Shown: piece after piece, positions 1-9,019 of the stretch
How positions within the stretch are numbered: the first letter of the stretch is position 1
How the letters are laid out: each line of letters starts with the position of its first letter
Source: Streptomyces sp. NBC_01439
GTDB taxonomy: Bacteria > Actinomycetota > Actinomycetes > Streptomycetales > Streptomycetaceae
Length of the DNA stretch: 64,000 nucleotides
Assembly: GCF_036227605.1 (NCBI RefSeq)
Contig: NZ_CP109487.1
Location: 3,856,001-3,920,000 of the forward strand
Reading direction: 5' to 3'
Made by a program: the position numbers and the translations under genes
The notes under the pieces: model-generated
Database searches by the model: none
What the model saw: only the letters and a program-made list of their open reading frames with translations
What the model was told of the DNA's origin: nothing

Positions 1-687
1 GGCCGCGAGATCTGGATCGTCCCGGACCTCAACCCGGACGGCGGCGAGTACGACATCGCCACCGGCTCCTACCGCTCCTGGCGCAAGAACCGGCAGCCGA
101 ACTCCGGCTCCTCCTACGTCGGCACGGACGAGAACCGCAACTGGAACTACAAGTGGGGCTGCTGCGGCGGTTCCAGCAGCAGCAAGAGCTCCGAGACCTA
201 CCGGGGAGCCGCCGCCGAGTCGGCGCCCGAGGTGAAGGTCGTCGCGGACTTCGTCCGCAGCCGGGTGATCGGCGGCAAGCAGCAGATCAAGGCCGCCATC
301 GACTTCCACACCTACAGCGAGCTCGTCCTGTGGCCCTTCGGCTACACCTACAACGACACCGCCCCGGGCCTGACCGCCGACGACCTCGCCGTCTACAAGA
401 AGATCGGCACGAGCATGGCGGCGAGCAACGGCTACACGCCGGAGCAGTCGAGCGACCTGTACATCACGGACGGGACGATCGACGACTGGCTGTGGGGCAA
501 CCAGAAGATCTTCTCCTACACCTTCGAGATGTACCCGGAGAGCGGTGGCGGCGGCTTCTACCCGCCGGACGAGGTCATCGACCGCGAGACCGCGCGCAAC
601 AAGGACGCGGTGCTCCAGCTGCTGGAGAACGCGGACTGCATGTACCGCTCGATCGGCAAGGAAGCCCAGTACTGCGCGGCGCCGTGA
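1..687 (+). CDS. Zinc carboxypeptidase, M14 family (3' part, gene starts before window)
   Basis: The reading frame is open from base 1, so only the last 228 residues are present. It matches the second half of the M14 metallocarboxypeptidase domain: the loop [10 protein letters not shown] near residue 7-16, the ERN-like segment TDENRNW, the third zinc ligand in FHTYSE (His103 of the visible part) and the general-base glutamate in YTFEMYPE (Glu176). Proteins of this type are secreted and trim C-terminal residues from extracellular peptides; the signal peptide and first zinc motif (HxxE) would lie upstream of the window. The protein stops shortly after the catalytic domain, so there is no C-terminal binding module. 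A GC-rich hairpin follows the stop. The family call is firm; substrate preference cannot be read. Confidence 0.93.
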   Translation, partial: GREIWIVPDLNPDGGEYDIATGSYRSWRKNRQPNSGSSYVGTDENRNWNYKWGCCGGSSSSKSSETYRGAAAESAPEVKVVADFVRSRVIGGKQQIKAAIDFHTYSELVLWPFGYTYNDTAPGLTADDLAVYKKIGTSMAASNGYTPEQSSDLYITDGTIDDWLWGNQKIFSYTFEMYPESGGGGFYPPDEVIDRETARNKDAVLQLLENADCMYRSIGKEAQYCAAP

Positions 688-705
688 CCGGCTGACCGTG
701 TGAAA

Positions 706-735
706 GGGGGCGCCCCACCGCCAGGGGGGCGCCCC
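706..735. terminator. Hairpin between convergent carboxypeptidase and ridA-like gene
   Basis: Two copies of the self-complementary block GGGGCGCCCC (707-716 and 726-735) can pair with each other across a 9-nt loop. It lies in the 75-bp gap between two convergent genes and probably ends transcription from both sides. Confidence 0.55.
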
Positions 736-762
736 GCACACGTGTCCGGCGGCGGACCGGAC

Positions 763-1203
763 TCAGCCCAGCACGGCGAGGGCGTCGATCTCGATGAGCA
801 GCCCGGCCGGCAGGCCCACGTACACGGTGGTACGGGCGGCGGGGGCCTCCTTCAGGCCCTGCTCTTCGAAGTAGGCGTCGTAGAGGGCGTTCATCTCGGC
901 GAAGTGGCCGGTGTCGGTGAGGTAGACGCGGATCATCATCACGTCGTCCCAGCCCGCACCACCGGCCTCCAGGACGGAGCGAACGTTCTCCAGGGTCTGG
1001 AGGGTCTGCTCGCGCAGGGCCGGACCGGCGGGCGTGGGCGGCTGCCCCTCCACGTGCGGGAGGAAGCCGACCTGACCGGCGACCTGGAGGATGTTCCCCT
1101 TCCGCACGCCGTGCGAGAACCTCGCGGGCGGGGTGGTGTGGGTACCGGGCGTGATGGCGACCTTCTCGTCCACGTTCTTCTCGTCCACGTTCTTCTCGCT
1201 CAC
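763..1203 (-). CDS. RidA family (YjgF/UK114) enamine/imine deaminase
   Basis: RidA proteins hydrolyse reactive enamine/imine intermediates such as 2-aminoacrylate released by PLP-dependent dehydratases. The 146-residue product has the family core: GNILQVAGQVGF, the long helix with QTLENVRSVLEAGGAGWDDV, and the C-terminal stretch ARTTVYVGLP containing the conserved Arg. I chose the GTG at 1203 because it overlaps the TGA of the upstream IclR gene (GTGA, 4 nt), typical of coupled translation; an in-frame start at 1254 would overlap the regulator far more. The N-terminus carries a small duplication (NVDEK twice). Its pairing with a D-amino-acid dehydratase across the intergenic region suggests it clears 2-aminoacrylate-like products of that enzyme; this role is inferred. 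Confidence 0.9.
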   Translation of the reverse strand: MSEKNVDEKNVDEKVAITPGTHTTPPARFSHGVRKGNILQVAGQVGFLPHVEGQPPTPAGPALREQTLQTLENVRSVLEAGGAGWDDVMMIRVYLTDTGHFAEMNALYDAYFEEQGLKEAPAARTTVYVGLPAGLLIEIDALAVLG

Positions 1204-1952
1204 GTGCTCTCCTGTGCTCCTGAGTAGTCCTGACTGATGGCTTCGGCGGTGCACAGCACCTGCGGCAGCAGTTCGAGCAGCCCCTCGGCGGGGATGACCA
1301 CACCGGGCGCGGAGACCGACAGCGCCGCGACGACCCGTCCGTCCGGCCCGTGCACGGGTGCCCCGAGGCAGTTGATCGACTCCTCGTGCCCACCGAAATC
1401 GGTGGCCCAGCCCTGCTGGCGCACGAGGTCCAGTTCGCGCAGGAAGGCCGCCGCGTCCGGGGTGGAGCGGGCGGTGTAGCGGGGGTACTCGATCCGGCCG
1501 ACGAGGGCCCGGAGCTCGGCCTCGGGCAGGTCGGCGAGGAGCAGCTTGGCCACGGCGGCGACCGTGAGGGGCACGGGCCTGCCGATGCGGGAGTACATGC
1601 GGACCGGGTAACGGCTGTCGACCTTGTCGACGTACACGACCTCGTCGTCCTGGTGGAGGGCGAGGTGAACGGTGTGCCCGGTGGTCCGGTTCAGCTCGAC
1701 CAGGTGGGGGTGCGCGATCTCCCGGACGTCCAGGTTCTCGATGGCCTCGGCGGCGAGCGCGAAGAGCTGCGCGCCGAGCCGGTAGCGACCGTCGGGCCGG
1801 CGGTAGACGAAGCCGCGTTCGTTCAGGGTGCGCAGCAGGCGCAGCGCGGTGCTCTTGTGCACGCCGAGCTCGTCCGCGACCTCTCCGAGGCCCGCGGGGC
1901 CCTTCGCGAGCAGCGGCAGCACCGCGAGCGCCCGTTCCACGGACTGGCTCAT
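1200..1952 (-). CDS. IclR family transcriptional regulator
   Basis: A 250-residue regulator. The N-terminal winged helix is seen at residues 5-60 (LGEVADELGVHKSTALRLLRTL), followed by the IclR effector-binding domain (GHTVHLALHQDDEVVYVDKV; ...SAPGVVIP near the end). IclR proteins usually control adjacent catabolic genes and respond to a small pathway metabolite. The gene is divergent from a D-serine-dehydratase-like/D-aminoacylase pair and overlaps the RidA-family gene by 4 nt, so it most likely controls this D-amino-acid module. The start ATG at 1952 is preceded by GAGGACGAGGG as ribosome-binding site. A 14-bp inverted repeat in the 150-bp divergent region is a candidate operator. Confidence 0.92.
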   Translation of the reverse strand: MSQSVERALAVLPLLAKGPAGLGEVADELGVHKSTALRLLRTLNERGFVYRRPDGRYRLGAQLFALAAEAIENLDVREIAHPHLVELNRTTGHTVHLALHQDDEVVYVDKVDSRYPVRMYSRIGRPVPLTVAAVAKLLLADLPEAELRALVGRIEYPRYTARSTPDAAAFLRELDLVRQQGWATDFGGHEESINCLGAPVHGPDGRVVAALSVSAPGVVIPAEGLLELLPQVLCTAEAISQDYSGAQEST

Positions 1953-2058
1953 CCCTCGTCCTCTCAAACGGTCACTGCAAGACCGGCTCCGCCGGCCCCG
2001 GGGCTCCGCACGTTGACCCGTCGTCACCCGGGATGTTAGACAGCGTGCAGCGGTATAC

Positions 2059-2072
2059 GCAACGACCGTTGC
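2059..2072. promoter_or_regulatory. Candidate IclR operator in divergent promoter region
   Basis: GCAACGACCGTTGC is a perfect inverted repeat (GCAACG/CGTTGC, 2-nt spacer) 31 bp before the dehydratase start, in the only intergenic region between the IclR gene and its divergent target. A further half-site-like GCAAC follows at 2080-2084. The binding protein is inferred from position only. Confidence 0.45.
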
Positions 2073-2102
2073 ATCACACGCAACCCCCGGGAGGCACCCC
2101 GC

Positions 2103-3395
2103 ATGGCCAGCGACAGCGACCCCGTCAAGGACCTCGCCGACGAGCCGGTCGACCACCGGTTCAAGGGCCTCCCCCCGGACGCCGAGGCGCACGGCCTCAC
2201 CGTCGGCCGGCTCGCCGCCGAGCGCCGCGACCTGTACACCGGCGGCTTCACCACCCCCGTCCTGACCCTCGACGCGGACGCGCTGGAGCACAACCTCGCC
2301 GCGCTCGGCACCTACGCCGCCCGTCACGACCTGGCCTTCGCCCCGCACGGCAAGACCCCCATGGCCCCGCAGCTCTTCCGCCGCCAGCTGGAGCACGGCG
2401 CGTGGGGCATCACCGTCGCCATGCCCCACCAGGCCCGCGTCTGCCGCGCCTTCGGCATCCGGACGATCTTCCTGGCCAACGAGCTGGTCGATGCTCCCGC
2501 CCTCCGATGGGTCGCCGACGAGCTCGCCGCCGACCCCGACTTCCGGTTCGTCTGCTACGTCGACTCCGTCCGCGGGGTCGAGCTGATGGACGCCGCCCTC
2601 CACGGCCACGGCGCCACCCTCGACGTCGTCCTCGAACTCGGCGCCGGCGCCGAGGGGCGCACGGGGCTCCGTACCGACGCCGAATGCCAGGCCGTCGCCG
2701 AGGCCGTCGCCGCGTCCCCCGCCCTGCGCCTGGCAGGTGTGGCCGGCTACGAGGCCACCATGCCCGGCGCCGACGCCGACAGCGTCCGCGCCTGGCTGCG
2801 CCGTCTCACCGCGCTCGCCGCCGATCTCGACAAGCAGGGCCTGTTCACCGGCACCGGCCTGGACGAGGTCATCGTCAGCGCCGGCGGCAGCGAATGGTTC
2901 GACGCCGTCGCCGAGGTCTTCGCCGAGGTCCCGGAGCTGTCGCTGCCCGTCCTTCCGCTGCTGCGCTCCGGTGCGTACGTCTCCCACGACCACGGCTGGT
3001 ACTCGGGCTTGACCCCCTTCAACCGCGTTCCCGAGGAGGGCGGCCTGCTCCCCGCCTTCCGGCTGTGGACCCAGGTGGTCTCCCGCCCCACGCCCGGCCA
3101 GGCCTTCGTCAACGCCGGCAAGCGGGACATCGCCTACGACCTCGGCCTGCCCGAAGTGCTCGCCGTGCGCAGCGCCCGCGACGGCGTCGAGCGCGCCGCG
3201 ACCGGAATCCGGGTGACCAAGCTGTCCGACCAGCACGCCTGGGTCGAGACGGACGCCGACGCCACCCCGCTGGAGGTCGGCGACTGGGTCTCCCTCGGCA
3301 TGGCCCACCCCTGCACCATCTTCGAGAAGTGGCCGCTGATCCCGGTCGTGCAGGCCGACGGCGCCGTCACCGACTACGTCCGCACCTTCTTCTAG
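2103..3395 (+). CDS. D-serine-dehydratase-like PLP enzyme (fold type III amino acid deaminase)
   Basis: A 430-residue protein with the alanine-racemase-type N-terminal barrel. The PLP lysine is in [10 protein letters not shown] (Lys84) and the C-terminal beta domain carries AHPC (His402, Cys404), the HxC zinc pair of eukaryotic-type D-serine dehydratases. Such enzymes eliminate ammonia from D-serine or D-threonine through an enamine, or act as D-threonine aldolases. The ribosome-binding site GGGAGG sits 8 nt before the ATG. The next gene, a D-aminoacylase, starts 10 nt after the stop, so the two form an operon: deacylation of N-acyl-D-amino acids followed by deamination. RidA on the opposite strand would dispose of the enamine. 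Exact substrate (D-Ser, D-Thr or other) cannot be decided from sequence. Confidence 0.85.
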   Translation: MASDSDPVKDLADEPVDHRFKGLPPDAEAHGLTVGRLAAERRDLYTGGFTTPVLTLDADALEHNLAALGTYAARHDLAFAPHGKTPMAPQLFRRQLEHGAWGITVAMPHQARVCRAFGIRTIFLANELVDAPALRWVADELAADPDFRFVCYVDSVRGVELMDAALHGHGATLDVVLELGAGAEGRTGLRTDAECQAVAEAVAASPALRLAGVAGYEATMPGADADSVRAWLRRLTALAADLDKQGLFTGTGLDEVIVSAGGSEWFDAVAEVFAEVPELSLPVLPLLRSGAYVSHDHGWYSGLTPFNRVPEEGGLLPAFRLWTQVVSRPTPGQAFVNAGKRDIAYDLGLPEVLAVRSARDGVERAATGIRVTKLSDQHAWVETDADATPLEVGDWVSLGMAHPCTIFEKWPLIPVVQADGAVTDYVRTFF

Positions 3396-3405
3396 GCTCC
3401 GGCCG

Positions 3406-4989
3406 GTGGACCTGGTCATCCGGGGGGCCCGCGTCGTCGACGGCACGGGCGGGCCCTCGTACACCGCCGACGTCGGCGTCCACGAGGGCCGGATCGCCGA
3501 GATCGGCAGGCTTCCGGGCGGCGGGCGCCGGACCCTCGACGCCCGCGGTCTCGCCCTCGCCCCGGGCTTCGTCGACATGCACGCCCACAGCGACCTGGCG
3601 CTGCTGCGCGACCCGGACCACAGCGCGAAGGCCGCCCAGGGCGTGACGCTCGAAGTCCTCGGCCAGGACGGCCTGTCGTACGCGCCCGTCGACGACCGCA
3701 CCCTCGGCGAGGTGCGGGCCGCCGTCGCCGGCTGGAACGGATCCGGCGACGACGTCGACTTCGACTGGCGCACGGTCGGGGGGTATCTCGACCGGCTGGA
3801 CCGGGCCCACGGCGGGCGTGGCGTGGCCGTCAACGCCGCCTACCTGGTTCCCCAGGGCACGGTCCGTGCGTACGCCCTCGGCTGGGACGACCGGCCGGCG
3901 ACCGCGGCCGAGCTGGACCGGATGCGCCAGCTCGTCGCCGAAGGCCTCGCCCAGGGCGCCGTCGGCCTGTCCTCCGGCCTCACCTACACCCCCGGCATGT
4001 ACGCCACCGGGGCCGAACTGACGGCGCTGTGCCGGGTCGTGGCCCGCTACGGCGGCTACTACTGCCCGCACCACCGCAGTTACGGCCGCGATGCGCTGGC
4101 CGCCTACGCCGAGATGGTCTCGCTCGCCCGGGACGCCGGCTGCGCCCTGCACCTCGCGCACGCCACCATGAACTTCGGGGAGAACCGGGGCCGGGCCGGC
4201 GAGCTGCTCGCCCTGCTCGACGCGGCCCTGGACGGGGGCGCCGACATCACCCTCGACAGCTACCCGTACACCCCGGGCTGCACCACCCTGGTCGCGCTCC
4301 TGCCCAGTTGGGCGAACGAGGGCGGCCCGGAGGCGGTCCTGGCCCGGCTGCGCGACGACACCCAGGCCGAGCGGATCCGCCGTGCGCTGGAGGTCGAGGG
4401 CTCCGACGGCTGCCACGGGGTCCCCGTCGACTGGTCGACGGTCGAGGTCTCCGGCACCGCCGACCCCGCATACGGCCCGTACGTGGGCAGGCGCCTGGAC
4501 GGTTGGGAGACCGCCCGTGCCCTCCTGCTCGGCGACCGGCTCGCGCCGACGGTCCTCCAGCACGTCGGCCACGAGGAGAACGTCCGGGCGATCATGCGTC
4601 ACCGGGTCCACACCGGCGGCTCCGACGGCATCCTCCAGGGCGCGAAACCGCACCCGCGGGCGTACGGCACCTTCCCGCACTACCTCGGCCGCTACGTCCG
4701 CGAACTCGGCCTGCTCTCCCTGGAGGAGTGCGTCGCGCACCTGTCCGGCCGGCCCGCGGCGCGCCTGCGGCTGCCCGACCGGGGCCTGGTCCGCGTGGGG
4801 TACCGCGCCGACCTCGTCCTCTTCGACCCGGACACGGTCGCGGCCGGGTCCACGTACGAGCGGCCGCGCGTGCTGCCGACCGGGATCCAGCACGTCCTGA
4901 TCGACGGGCGTTTCGTGATGCGCGACGGGCGCCGGACGGACGTGCTGGCCGGGCGGGCGGTACGCCGAACCGGCCGCGATCTTCGGTAA
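3406..4989 (+). CDS. N-acyl-D-amino-acid deacylase (D-aminoacylase), amidohydrolase superfamily
   Basis: A 527-residue cytoplasmic metal hydrolase that releases D-amino acids from N-acylated forms. The N-terminal beta sandwich ([13 protein letters not shown]) leads to the first metal motif HAHSD (His59, His61); later motifs are [11 protein letters not shown], the QHVGHEENV segment and SDG...[16 protein letters not shown], which is characteristic of D-aminoacylases. The C-terminus returns to the sandwich ([15 protein letters not shown], as in dihydroorotase relatives). The start is the GTG 10 nt after the previous stop; no strong ribosome-binding site is visible, so translation may be coupled. 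It is the second gene of the D-amino-acid module. A role in recycling D-amino acids from peptidoglycan or the environment is plausible but inferred. Confidence 0.88.
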   Translation: MDLVIRGARVVDGTGGPSYTADVGVHEGRIAEIGRLPGGGRRTLDARGLALAPGFVDMHAHSDLALLRDPDHSAKAAQGVTLEVLGQDGLSYAPVDDRTLGEVRAAVAGWNGSGDDVDFDWRTVGGYLDRLDRAHGGRGVAVNAAYLVPQGTVRAYALGWDDRPATAAELDRMRQLVAEGLAQGAVGLSSGLTYTPGMYATGAELTALCRVVARYGGYYCPHHRSYGRDALAAYAEMVSLARDAGCALHLAHATMNFGENRGRAGELLALLDAALDGGADITLDSYPYTPGCTTLVALLPSWANEGGPEAVLARLRDDTQAERIRRALEVEGSDGCHGVPVDWSTVEVSGTADPAYGPYVGRRLDGWETARALLLGDRLAPTVLQHVGHEENVRAIMRHRVHTGGSDGILQGAKPHPRAYGTFPHYLGRYVRELGLLSLEECVAHLSGRPAARLRLPDRGLVRVGYRADLVLFDPDTVAAGSTYERPRVLPTGIQHVLIDGRFVMRDGRRTDVLAGRAVRRTGRDLR

Positions 4990-4999
4990 ATCAGACATC

Positions 5000-5005
5000 T
5001 ACGAT
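5000..5005 (+). promoter_or_regulatory. -10 element of probable leaderless promoter
   Basis: TACGAT (TANNNT) ends 7 nt before the ATG at 5013, the spacing expected for transcription starting at the start codon. No convincing -35 is visible. It supports ATG 5013 over the in-frame ATG at 5004, which lies inside the -10 element. Confidence 0.45.
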
Positions 5006-5012
5006 GGGCGGC

Positions 5013-6029
5013 ATGGTCGCCTTCGCGCTTGCCGCCGTGCTCTTCCTCGCCTTCTGCATCAGCGTCCGGCGGGACCGGCGCCGTTTCAGCAACGCCGTGC
5101 TCCTGGGGCTGACTTTCCTCAGCGCGTTCTCCGCACTGTTCGTCCAGGTCGTCAAACTGCCCACCTGGGCGGCCGTCACGGTCCTCGTGCTCGCCTTCGC
5201 CTCACCCGTGTTCGCCGCGCTGGGCTTGGGCGTCTTCCTCGTCCGCAACGGCATGGTCATGATCCGCAAGGAGGGCTTCCGGCCGGCCAACCTGCTGTCG
5301 ATGCTCGCGGGCCTCACGATCTTCGGTCTGATCGCGCTACTGGTCCTCGTCGGCGTGGTCGGCTCGCCCCTCCTCGGGGGCATCGCCGGAACGGTCACCG
5401 TGGTCGCCGGCTACGTCTCCTTCGTCTTCTTCTGCTTCCTCGGCTACGCCTTCCTCTACGGCCGGATCAAGGTGCGCGGCGACGTCGACCACGTGGTCAT
5501 GCTGGGATCGGGCCTGGTCGGCGGCGACCGCGTGCCACCGCTACTGGCCTCCCGCCTGCGCAAGGGGCAGCAGATCTACGAGGCCCAGCTGGCCCGGAGC
5601 GGCCGGCCGCCGTTCCTCCTGGTCTCGGGCGGCAAGGGATCGGACGAGAAGGTCTCCGAGGCCCGGGCGATGGCGGACTGGCTGATCGCGCAGGGCGTGC
5701 CCGAGCAGCACGTCGTACTGGAGGACCGCTCCACCACGACCGAGGAGAACATGCTCTTCAGCCGGGACGTCATGACGGCGCACGACCCGGCCTACCGGTG
5801 CGTGGTGGTCACCAACAACTTCCACGCGTTCCGGGCGGCGATGCTGGCCCGCAAGACCGGTGTCAACGGGCAGGTGCTGGGCTCGCCCACCGCGAAGTAC
5901 TACTGGCCGAGCGCCACCATCCGCGAGTTCGTCGCGGTCTTCTGGGAGCACCGGGTCGTGAACCTGTCGATCTGCGCCCTGCTCACCGTCCTCGGCGCGC
6001 TCGGCACGCTGGCGGCGGTCCTCGTCTGA
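5013..6029 (+). CDS. YdcF family (DUF218) membrane protein
   Basis: A 338-residue integral membrane protein. Four hydrophobic segments occupy the first ~150 residues, then a DUF218/YdcF domain: DHVVMLGSGLVGGDRVPPLL, FLLVSGGKGSDEKVSEARAM, VLEDRSTTTEENMLFSRDVM, followed by VVTNNFHAFRAAMLARKTG. A last hydrophobic helix closes the protein (residues ~315-338). Related proteins (SanA, ElyC) act at the cell envelope, some in cell-wall precursor or polysaccharide metabolism, with no settled reaction. It starts 23 nt after the D-aminoacylase but probably has its own leaderless promoter. A hairpin follows the stop. Function here is unknown beyond family level. Confidence 0.85.
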   Translation: MVAFALAAVLFLAFCISVRRDRRRFSNAVLLGLTFLSAFSALFVQVVKLPTWAAVTVLVLAFASPVFAALGLGVFLVRNGMVMIRKEGFRPANLLSMLAGLTIFGLIALLVLVGVVGSPLLGGIAGTVTVVAGYVSFVFFCFLGYAFLYGRIKVRGDVDHVVMLGSGLVGGDRVPPLLASRLRKGQQIYEAQLARSGRPPFLLVSGGKGSDEKVSEARAMADWLIAQGVPEQHVVLEDRSTTTEENMLFSRDVMTAHDPAYRCVVVTNNFHAFRAAMLARKTGVNGQVLGSPTAKYYWPSATIREFVAVFWEHRVVNLSICALLTVLGALGTLAAVLV

Positions 6030-6051
6030 CCCGCCCCCGCGCGCACGCGGT

Positions 6052-6086
6052 GGTGCCGTGACTCCCCCCTTGGCAGTCACGGCACC
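6052..6086. terminator. Bidirectional terminator hairpin
   Basis: A perfect 12-bp stem, GGTGCCGTGACT (6052-6063) and AGTCACGGCACC (6075-6086), with an 11-nt loop, in the gap between the convergent ydcF-like and protease genes. Confidence 0.75.
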
Positions 6087-6110
6087 GGTTCCGGGCCTCG
6101 CGGGCGTCGG

Positions 6111-7460
6111 TCAGACCCGCTGCCAGAGCGCCGGGACGTTCGGCGGCTCCCAGCCCGGCTGGGCCTGGTGCCCCTGGAGGCAGCGGTAGGTCGAGCCGCC
6201 GTGGGTGACGGTGGCGCCGGCCGCGTAGACGGTGCCCGCCTTCCAGCTGCCGCCCGGTTCGGGGTCGCCGGGGCCGGGGCCCGGGCCGGGGTCGCTGCCG
6301 CTGACCTTGAGGGTCAGCCCGTACGCGGACAGGATCGGGTTCAGCGGCTGGAAGAAGGTGGTCCCGCCGCTGGAGCAGTTGCCGGAGCCGCCCGAGGTGA
6401 CGCCCTGGGCCTGGCTCCCGGAAATGTAGGAGCCGCCCGAGTCGCCCGGCTCGGCGCAGACCGTCGTACGGGTCACCCCGGAGATGGTGCCCTCGGGGTA
6501 GGTGACGCTGGTGCCGTGCTGCTGGATCGTGCCGCAGTGCCATCCGGTGGTCGATCCGGAACGGCACACCGAGGCCCCGACCGGCTGTAGCACCGAGCCG
6601 GTGACCTGGACGTTCGCGCCGCCACTGCCCTTCACGTAGGGGGTCGCGGTCCACTGGGCGTTCGCGGCCACCCAGGCCATGTCGTTGCCGGGGAAGACCG
6701 AGGCCTGGAAGGAGCCCTGGGCCACCTGGTTGAAGCCGCTGGTGGTGGTTCCGGCGCGCCCGCAGTGCCCGGCGGTGGCGAAACCGTTCACGGACCCCTT
6801 GGTGACGGGGAAGCCGACGGAACAGCGGCCGCTGCCGTTCATGTAGTACGCGTCCCCGCCGCGCAGGTCGTGCAGCGGGCGCGGGGCCACGGCCGTACGG
6901 ACCACCGTGACGGCGGCCGCGTCGGTTCCGGTGGCGGCCAGCAGCGCGGCCGCCGCCCCCGCCTCGGTCTCCTCGACGACGAGGGTGTTGGAGCGCGGGT
7001 CGACGTAGCGGACCGGGGTCGCGGGGCCGGCAGCCAGGTCCAGGGCGGCCCGGTCGGCGTCCAGGTCGGCCAGGGTCCGGGCGACCAGCTTCGCCCGCGC
7101 GCCCGTGGCTCGTATCGCGGCGGTGTCGGAGGCCCGGGTGGTGGCCACGGTGAGGGTGCCCGCGTCGGCCCCGTCCACCCAGGCCCCGGCGAAGGCGGCG
7201 CCGAGCCGGTCGCGCAGCCGGGCGGCGGTGGCCCCCGCCTCGGCCTCGTGGACGAGTCGGGCCTTGGCCTGCGTGGGGGTCAGGCCGAGGTCGCGCTGCA
7301 TCGCGGCGAGCAGTTCGGGCGGGGCGTCGGCGGTGCGCAGGGCGGCCGCCGCGGAGGGCGCCGCGGGGGTGGGATCGGCGATGGCGCCGCCGGTCCCGGC
7401 CAGCAGCAACCCGGCGGCGGCCAGGGCGGTACACGCCGCGCGGGCGTGTCGCTTGAGCAT
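6111..7460 (-). CDS. Streptogrisin C-like secreted serine protease with chitin-binding domain
   Basis: A 449-residue preproprotease. In order: signal peptide (1-28, KRHARAAC...ALLLAGTGG region), alpha-lytic-type prodomain (~45-200), mature chymotrypsin-fold domain beginning near 203 with catalytic His232 (ATAGHC), Asp260 (GNDMAW) and Ser341 (PGDSGGS), a Gly-Pro linker (~388-403), and a C-terminal carbohydrate-binding module (405-449, WKAGTVYAAG...YRCLQGHQAQPGWEP) typical of chitin/cellulose binding. Length and architecture match streptogrisin C. The prodomain folds the protease and is removed outside the cell; the module tethers it to chitin or cell debris. The ATG at 7460 follows GAGGAGATCCCCC. 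The family is normally tied to growth phase and development; no specific operator is seen. Confidence 0.93.
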   Translation of the reverse strand: MLKRHARAACTALAAAGLLLAGTGGAIADPTPAAPSAAAALRTADAPPELLAAMQRDLGLTPTQAKARLVHEAEAGATAARLRDRLGAAFAGAWVDGADAGTLTVATTRASDTAAIRATGARAKLVARTLADLDADRAALDLAAGPATPVRYVDPRSNTLVVEETEAGAAAALLAATGTDAAAVTVVRTAVAPRPLHDLRGGDAYYMNGSGRCSVGFPVTKGSVNGFATAGHCGRAGTTTSGFNQVAQGSFQASVFPGNDMAWVAANAQWTATPYVKGSGGANVQVTGSVLQPVGASVCRSGSTTGWHCGTIQQHGTSVTYPEGTISGVTRTTVCAEPGDSGGSYISGSQAQGVTSGGSGNCSSGGTTFFQPLNPILSAYGLTLKVSGSDPGPGPGPGDPEPGGSWKAGTVYAAGATVTHGGSTYRCLQGHQAQPGWEPPNVPALWQRV

Positions 7461-7649
7461 GGGGGATCTCCTCGGTTTCCGGTGGGGTCTGCGGAAACCG
7501 TAGAAATCCGAACCATTGCGTGGGAGCTGCCAGTTGGCCCCTGCCCCGGTGTTATGCCCGGGCCGTACGACGGCCCGCGCGCGGTCGAGGTGCGTTCATG
7601 GGGCGGCGGTCGGAGGATGGGGCCAGGGGTAAACCGTAGGAGGTACGCG

Positions 7650-7835
7650 ATGGTCAGTGAACCCGACGAGCAGCCCACGCGGTCGGACCGGCTCTTCACG
7701 GGCGGGGAACGGCCGTACGACCCCGAGGACCTCGTGATGGTGACCGGCCACGACCCGACTCCGGAGCGGGTCGAGAAGGCCCGGAAGCTCATGGAGAAGG
7801 AGGGCCCGCAGGTCATCGAGCGCTACCTGCCGTAG
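7650..7835 (+). CDS. Small conserved-type acidic protein, 61 aa
   Basis: A short gene with a near-ideal ribosome-binding site (TAGGAGG at 7637-7643, 6 nt before the ATG) and strong third-position GC. The product is hydrophilic: a charged N-terminus (EPDEQPTRSDRLF), a central DLVMVTGHDPTPERVEKA segment and a C-terminal amphipathic helix (LMEKEGPQVIERY). No signal peptide or membrane segment. It looks like the many small conserved Streptomyces proteins of unknown role. It stands alone between the protease and the LysR gene. Confidence 0.7.
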   Translation: MVSEPDEQPTRSDRLFTGGERPYDPEDLVMVTGHDPTPERVEKARKLMEKEGPQVIERYLP

Positions 7836-7894
7836 CCACGGCACGGCGCCCGAGCGCTGCCGCAACCGCCCCCGGCTCCGCTGGGGGCGTCCTC

Positions 7895-7922
7895 CAGCCC
7901 CGCCGGCGATTGAGGCGCGGGG
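7895..7922 (+). repeat. Dispersed intergenic GC-rich repeat, copy 1
   Basis: A 28-bp block centred on CGCCGGCGATTGAGGCGCGG, downstream of the small 61-aa gene. It matches at 26 of 28 positions, by eye, the arms of the inverted repeat at 52326-52436, so one repeat family occurs in unrelated gaps of this window. Confidence 0.6.
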
Positions 7923-7971
7923 GCCCGGGGGCAGCGCCCCCGCAACGGCGCCGCGCCCGCCCGGTGCCCGG

Positions 7972-8913
7972 CTAAGCCGCCGGCAAGGCGCCGGCTCCGG
8001 CCGACCTGGCCAACGCCTCCGCATGCGCGGCCCGCACGTGCCCCAGCACATCGGCGGCCCGCGCAGCGACCCGCGCGGCAGGATGCCAGCCCAGCAGGTG
8101 CCGCCAGATCAGCGGGGTCCCGGCGAGGGGCCGCGTGACCACCCCCGGGGTCACCGGGAACGTGGCCCGGCACAGTCCGACCGCCCGTCCCACCTGCACC
8201 AGGTGCACGCAGGAGGCGGTGTCGGTCTCGTAGACGCAGGCGGGCGCAAAGCCGGCCCGCACGCAGGCCGCGGCGAAGCAGTCGCCGAAACACCCGTCGC
8301 CGGGGACGTCCGTCCACGCCTCGGCGGCCAGCTCGGCCAGCTCGATCTCGGCACGCGGGGCCCGTGCCAGGGCCAGCGGGTGGTCCTCGGCCAGCATCAC
8401 GTAGACGGGATCGCGCGCCACCTCCATCCATGCGAGGCGCCCCGGCTCGGGCGGCGCGCTCTCCCCGCAGACCCCGACCATCGCGAAGTCCAGCCGGCCG
8501 TCGGCGACGCCGGCCGCGACCTCCTTCTCCGACCAGGAGGTGTACGTCGTCACCGGCACGCCCGGCTCCTCGTGCGCGAGCCGGTCCACGAGCCCGCCGA
8601 GCAGCGGTCCGTGCGTGCCGCCGAGCCGGTAGCCGTGCGCCTCCTGGCGGGCGAACCGCTGGGCGTCCTCCTGTAGCTCGCACACGGCGGGCAGCAGCAC
8701 CCTGGCCCGCTCCAGCACCAGCTCACCGAGGGCGGTGGCCCGTACGCCGTCGCGCCCCCGCAGGAACAGCGTGCCGCCCAGCGCCCGCTCGATGCGCTTG
8801 AGCTGGGTACTGAGCGCGGGTTGCGCGAGGCCGAGCGCGGTGGCGGCCCGCGTCAGGCTCCCGGCGTCGGCGACGGCCCGGACGATCTTGAGGTGCCTCA
8901 GCTCCAGATCCAT
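7972..8913 (-). CDS. LysR family transcriptional regulator
   Basis: A 313-residue regulator with the LysR winged helix at the N-terminus (LRHLKIVRAVADAGSLTRAA, LGLAQPALSTQLKRIERALG) and the two-lobed substrate-binding co-inducer domain from about residue 90. Divergent from an F420-type nitroreductase-fold gene with a 106-bp shared promoter region, the normal arrangement for a LysR protein and its target. The effector domain contains several cysteines (GDGCFGDCFAAACV, residues ~204-217), unusual for the family and possibly redox-sensitive; that is speculation. Confidence 0.9.
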   Translation of the reverse strand: MDLELRHLKIVRAVADAGSLTRAATALGLAQPALSTQLKRIERALGGTLFLRGRDGVRATALGELVLERARVLLPAVCELQEDAQRFARQEAHGYRLGGTHGPLLGGLVDRLAHEEPGVPVTTYTSWSEKEVAAGVADGRLDFAMVGVCGESAPPEPGRLAWMEVARDPVYVMLAEDHPLALARAPRAEIELAELAAEAWTDVPGDGCFGDCFAAACVRAGFAPACVYETDTASCVHLVQVGRAVGLCRATFPVTPGVVTRPLAGTPLIWRHLLGWHPAARVAARAADVLGHVRAAHAEALARSAGAGALPAA

Positions 8914-8970
8914 ACGACGAGCTTGGTCCAGACCTGTGGCCGTGCGCTACGGGTCGGGCGCATCCAGAAT

Positions 8971-8985
8971 CGTTAATGCTCGTTA
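8971..8985. promoter_or_regulatory. Candidate LysR-controlled divergent promoter region
   Basis: Two CGTTA blocks 10 bp apart (8971-8975 and 8981-8985) lie in an AT-richer stretch between the LysR gene and its divergent neighbour, about 35-50 bp before the downstream ATG. Phased repeats fit a LysR contact site, but no clear T-N11-A palindrome stands out. Confidence 0.25.
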
Positions 8986-9019
8986 GCCGCGAGGAGGACA
9001 CGACCCTAAGGACAGGAAA

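Noticed and set aside
1200..3833. 877-codon open frame on the minus strand
   Set aside because: Only the first part (1200-1952, the IclR protein) is real; the upstream extension is antisense to the dehydratase and D-aminoacylase genes and lacks protein-like composition.
4029..5012. Long plus-strand extension upstream of the YdcF-family gene
   Set aside because: It overlaps the D-aminoacylase in another frame, is Arg/Pro-rich, and no promoter or ribosome-binding site supports it.
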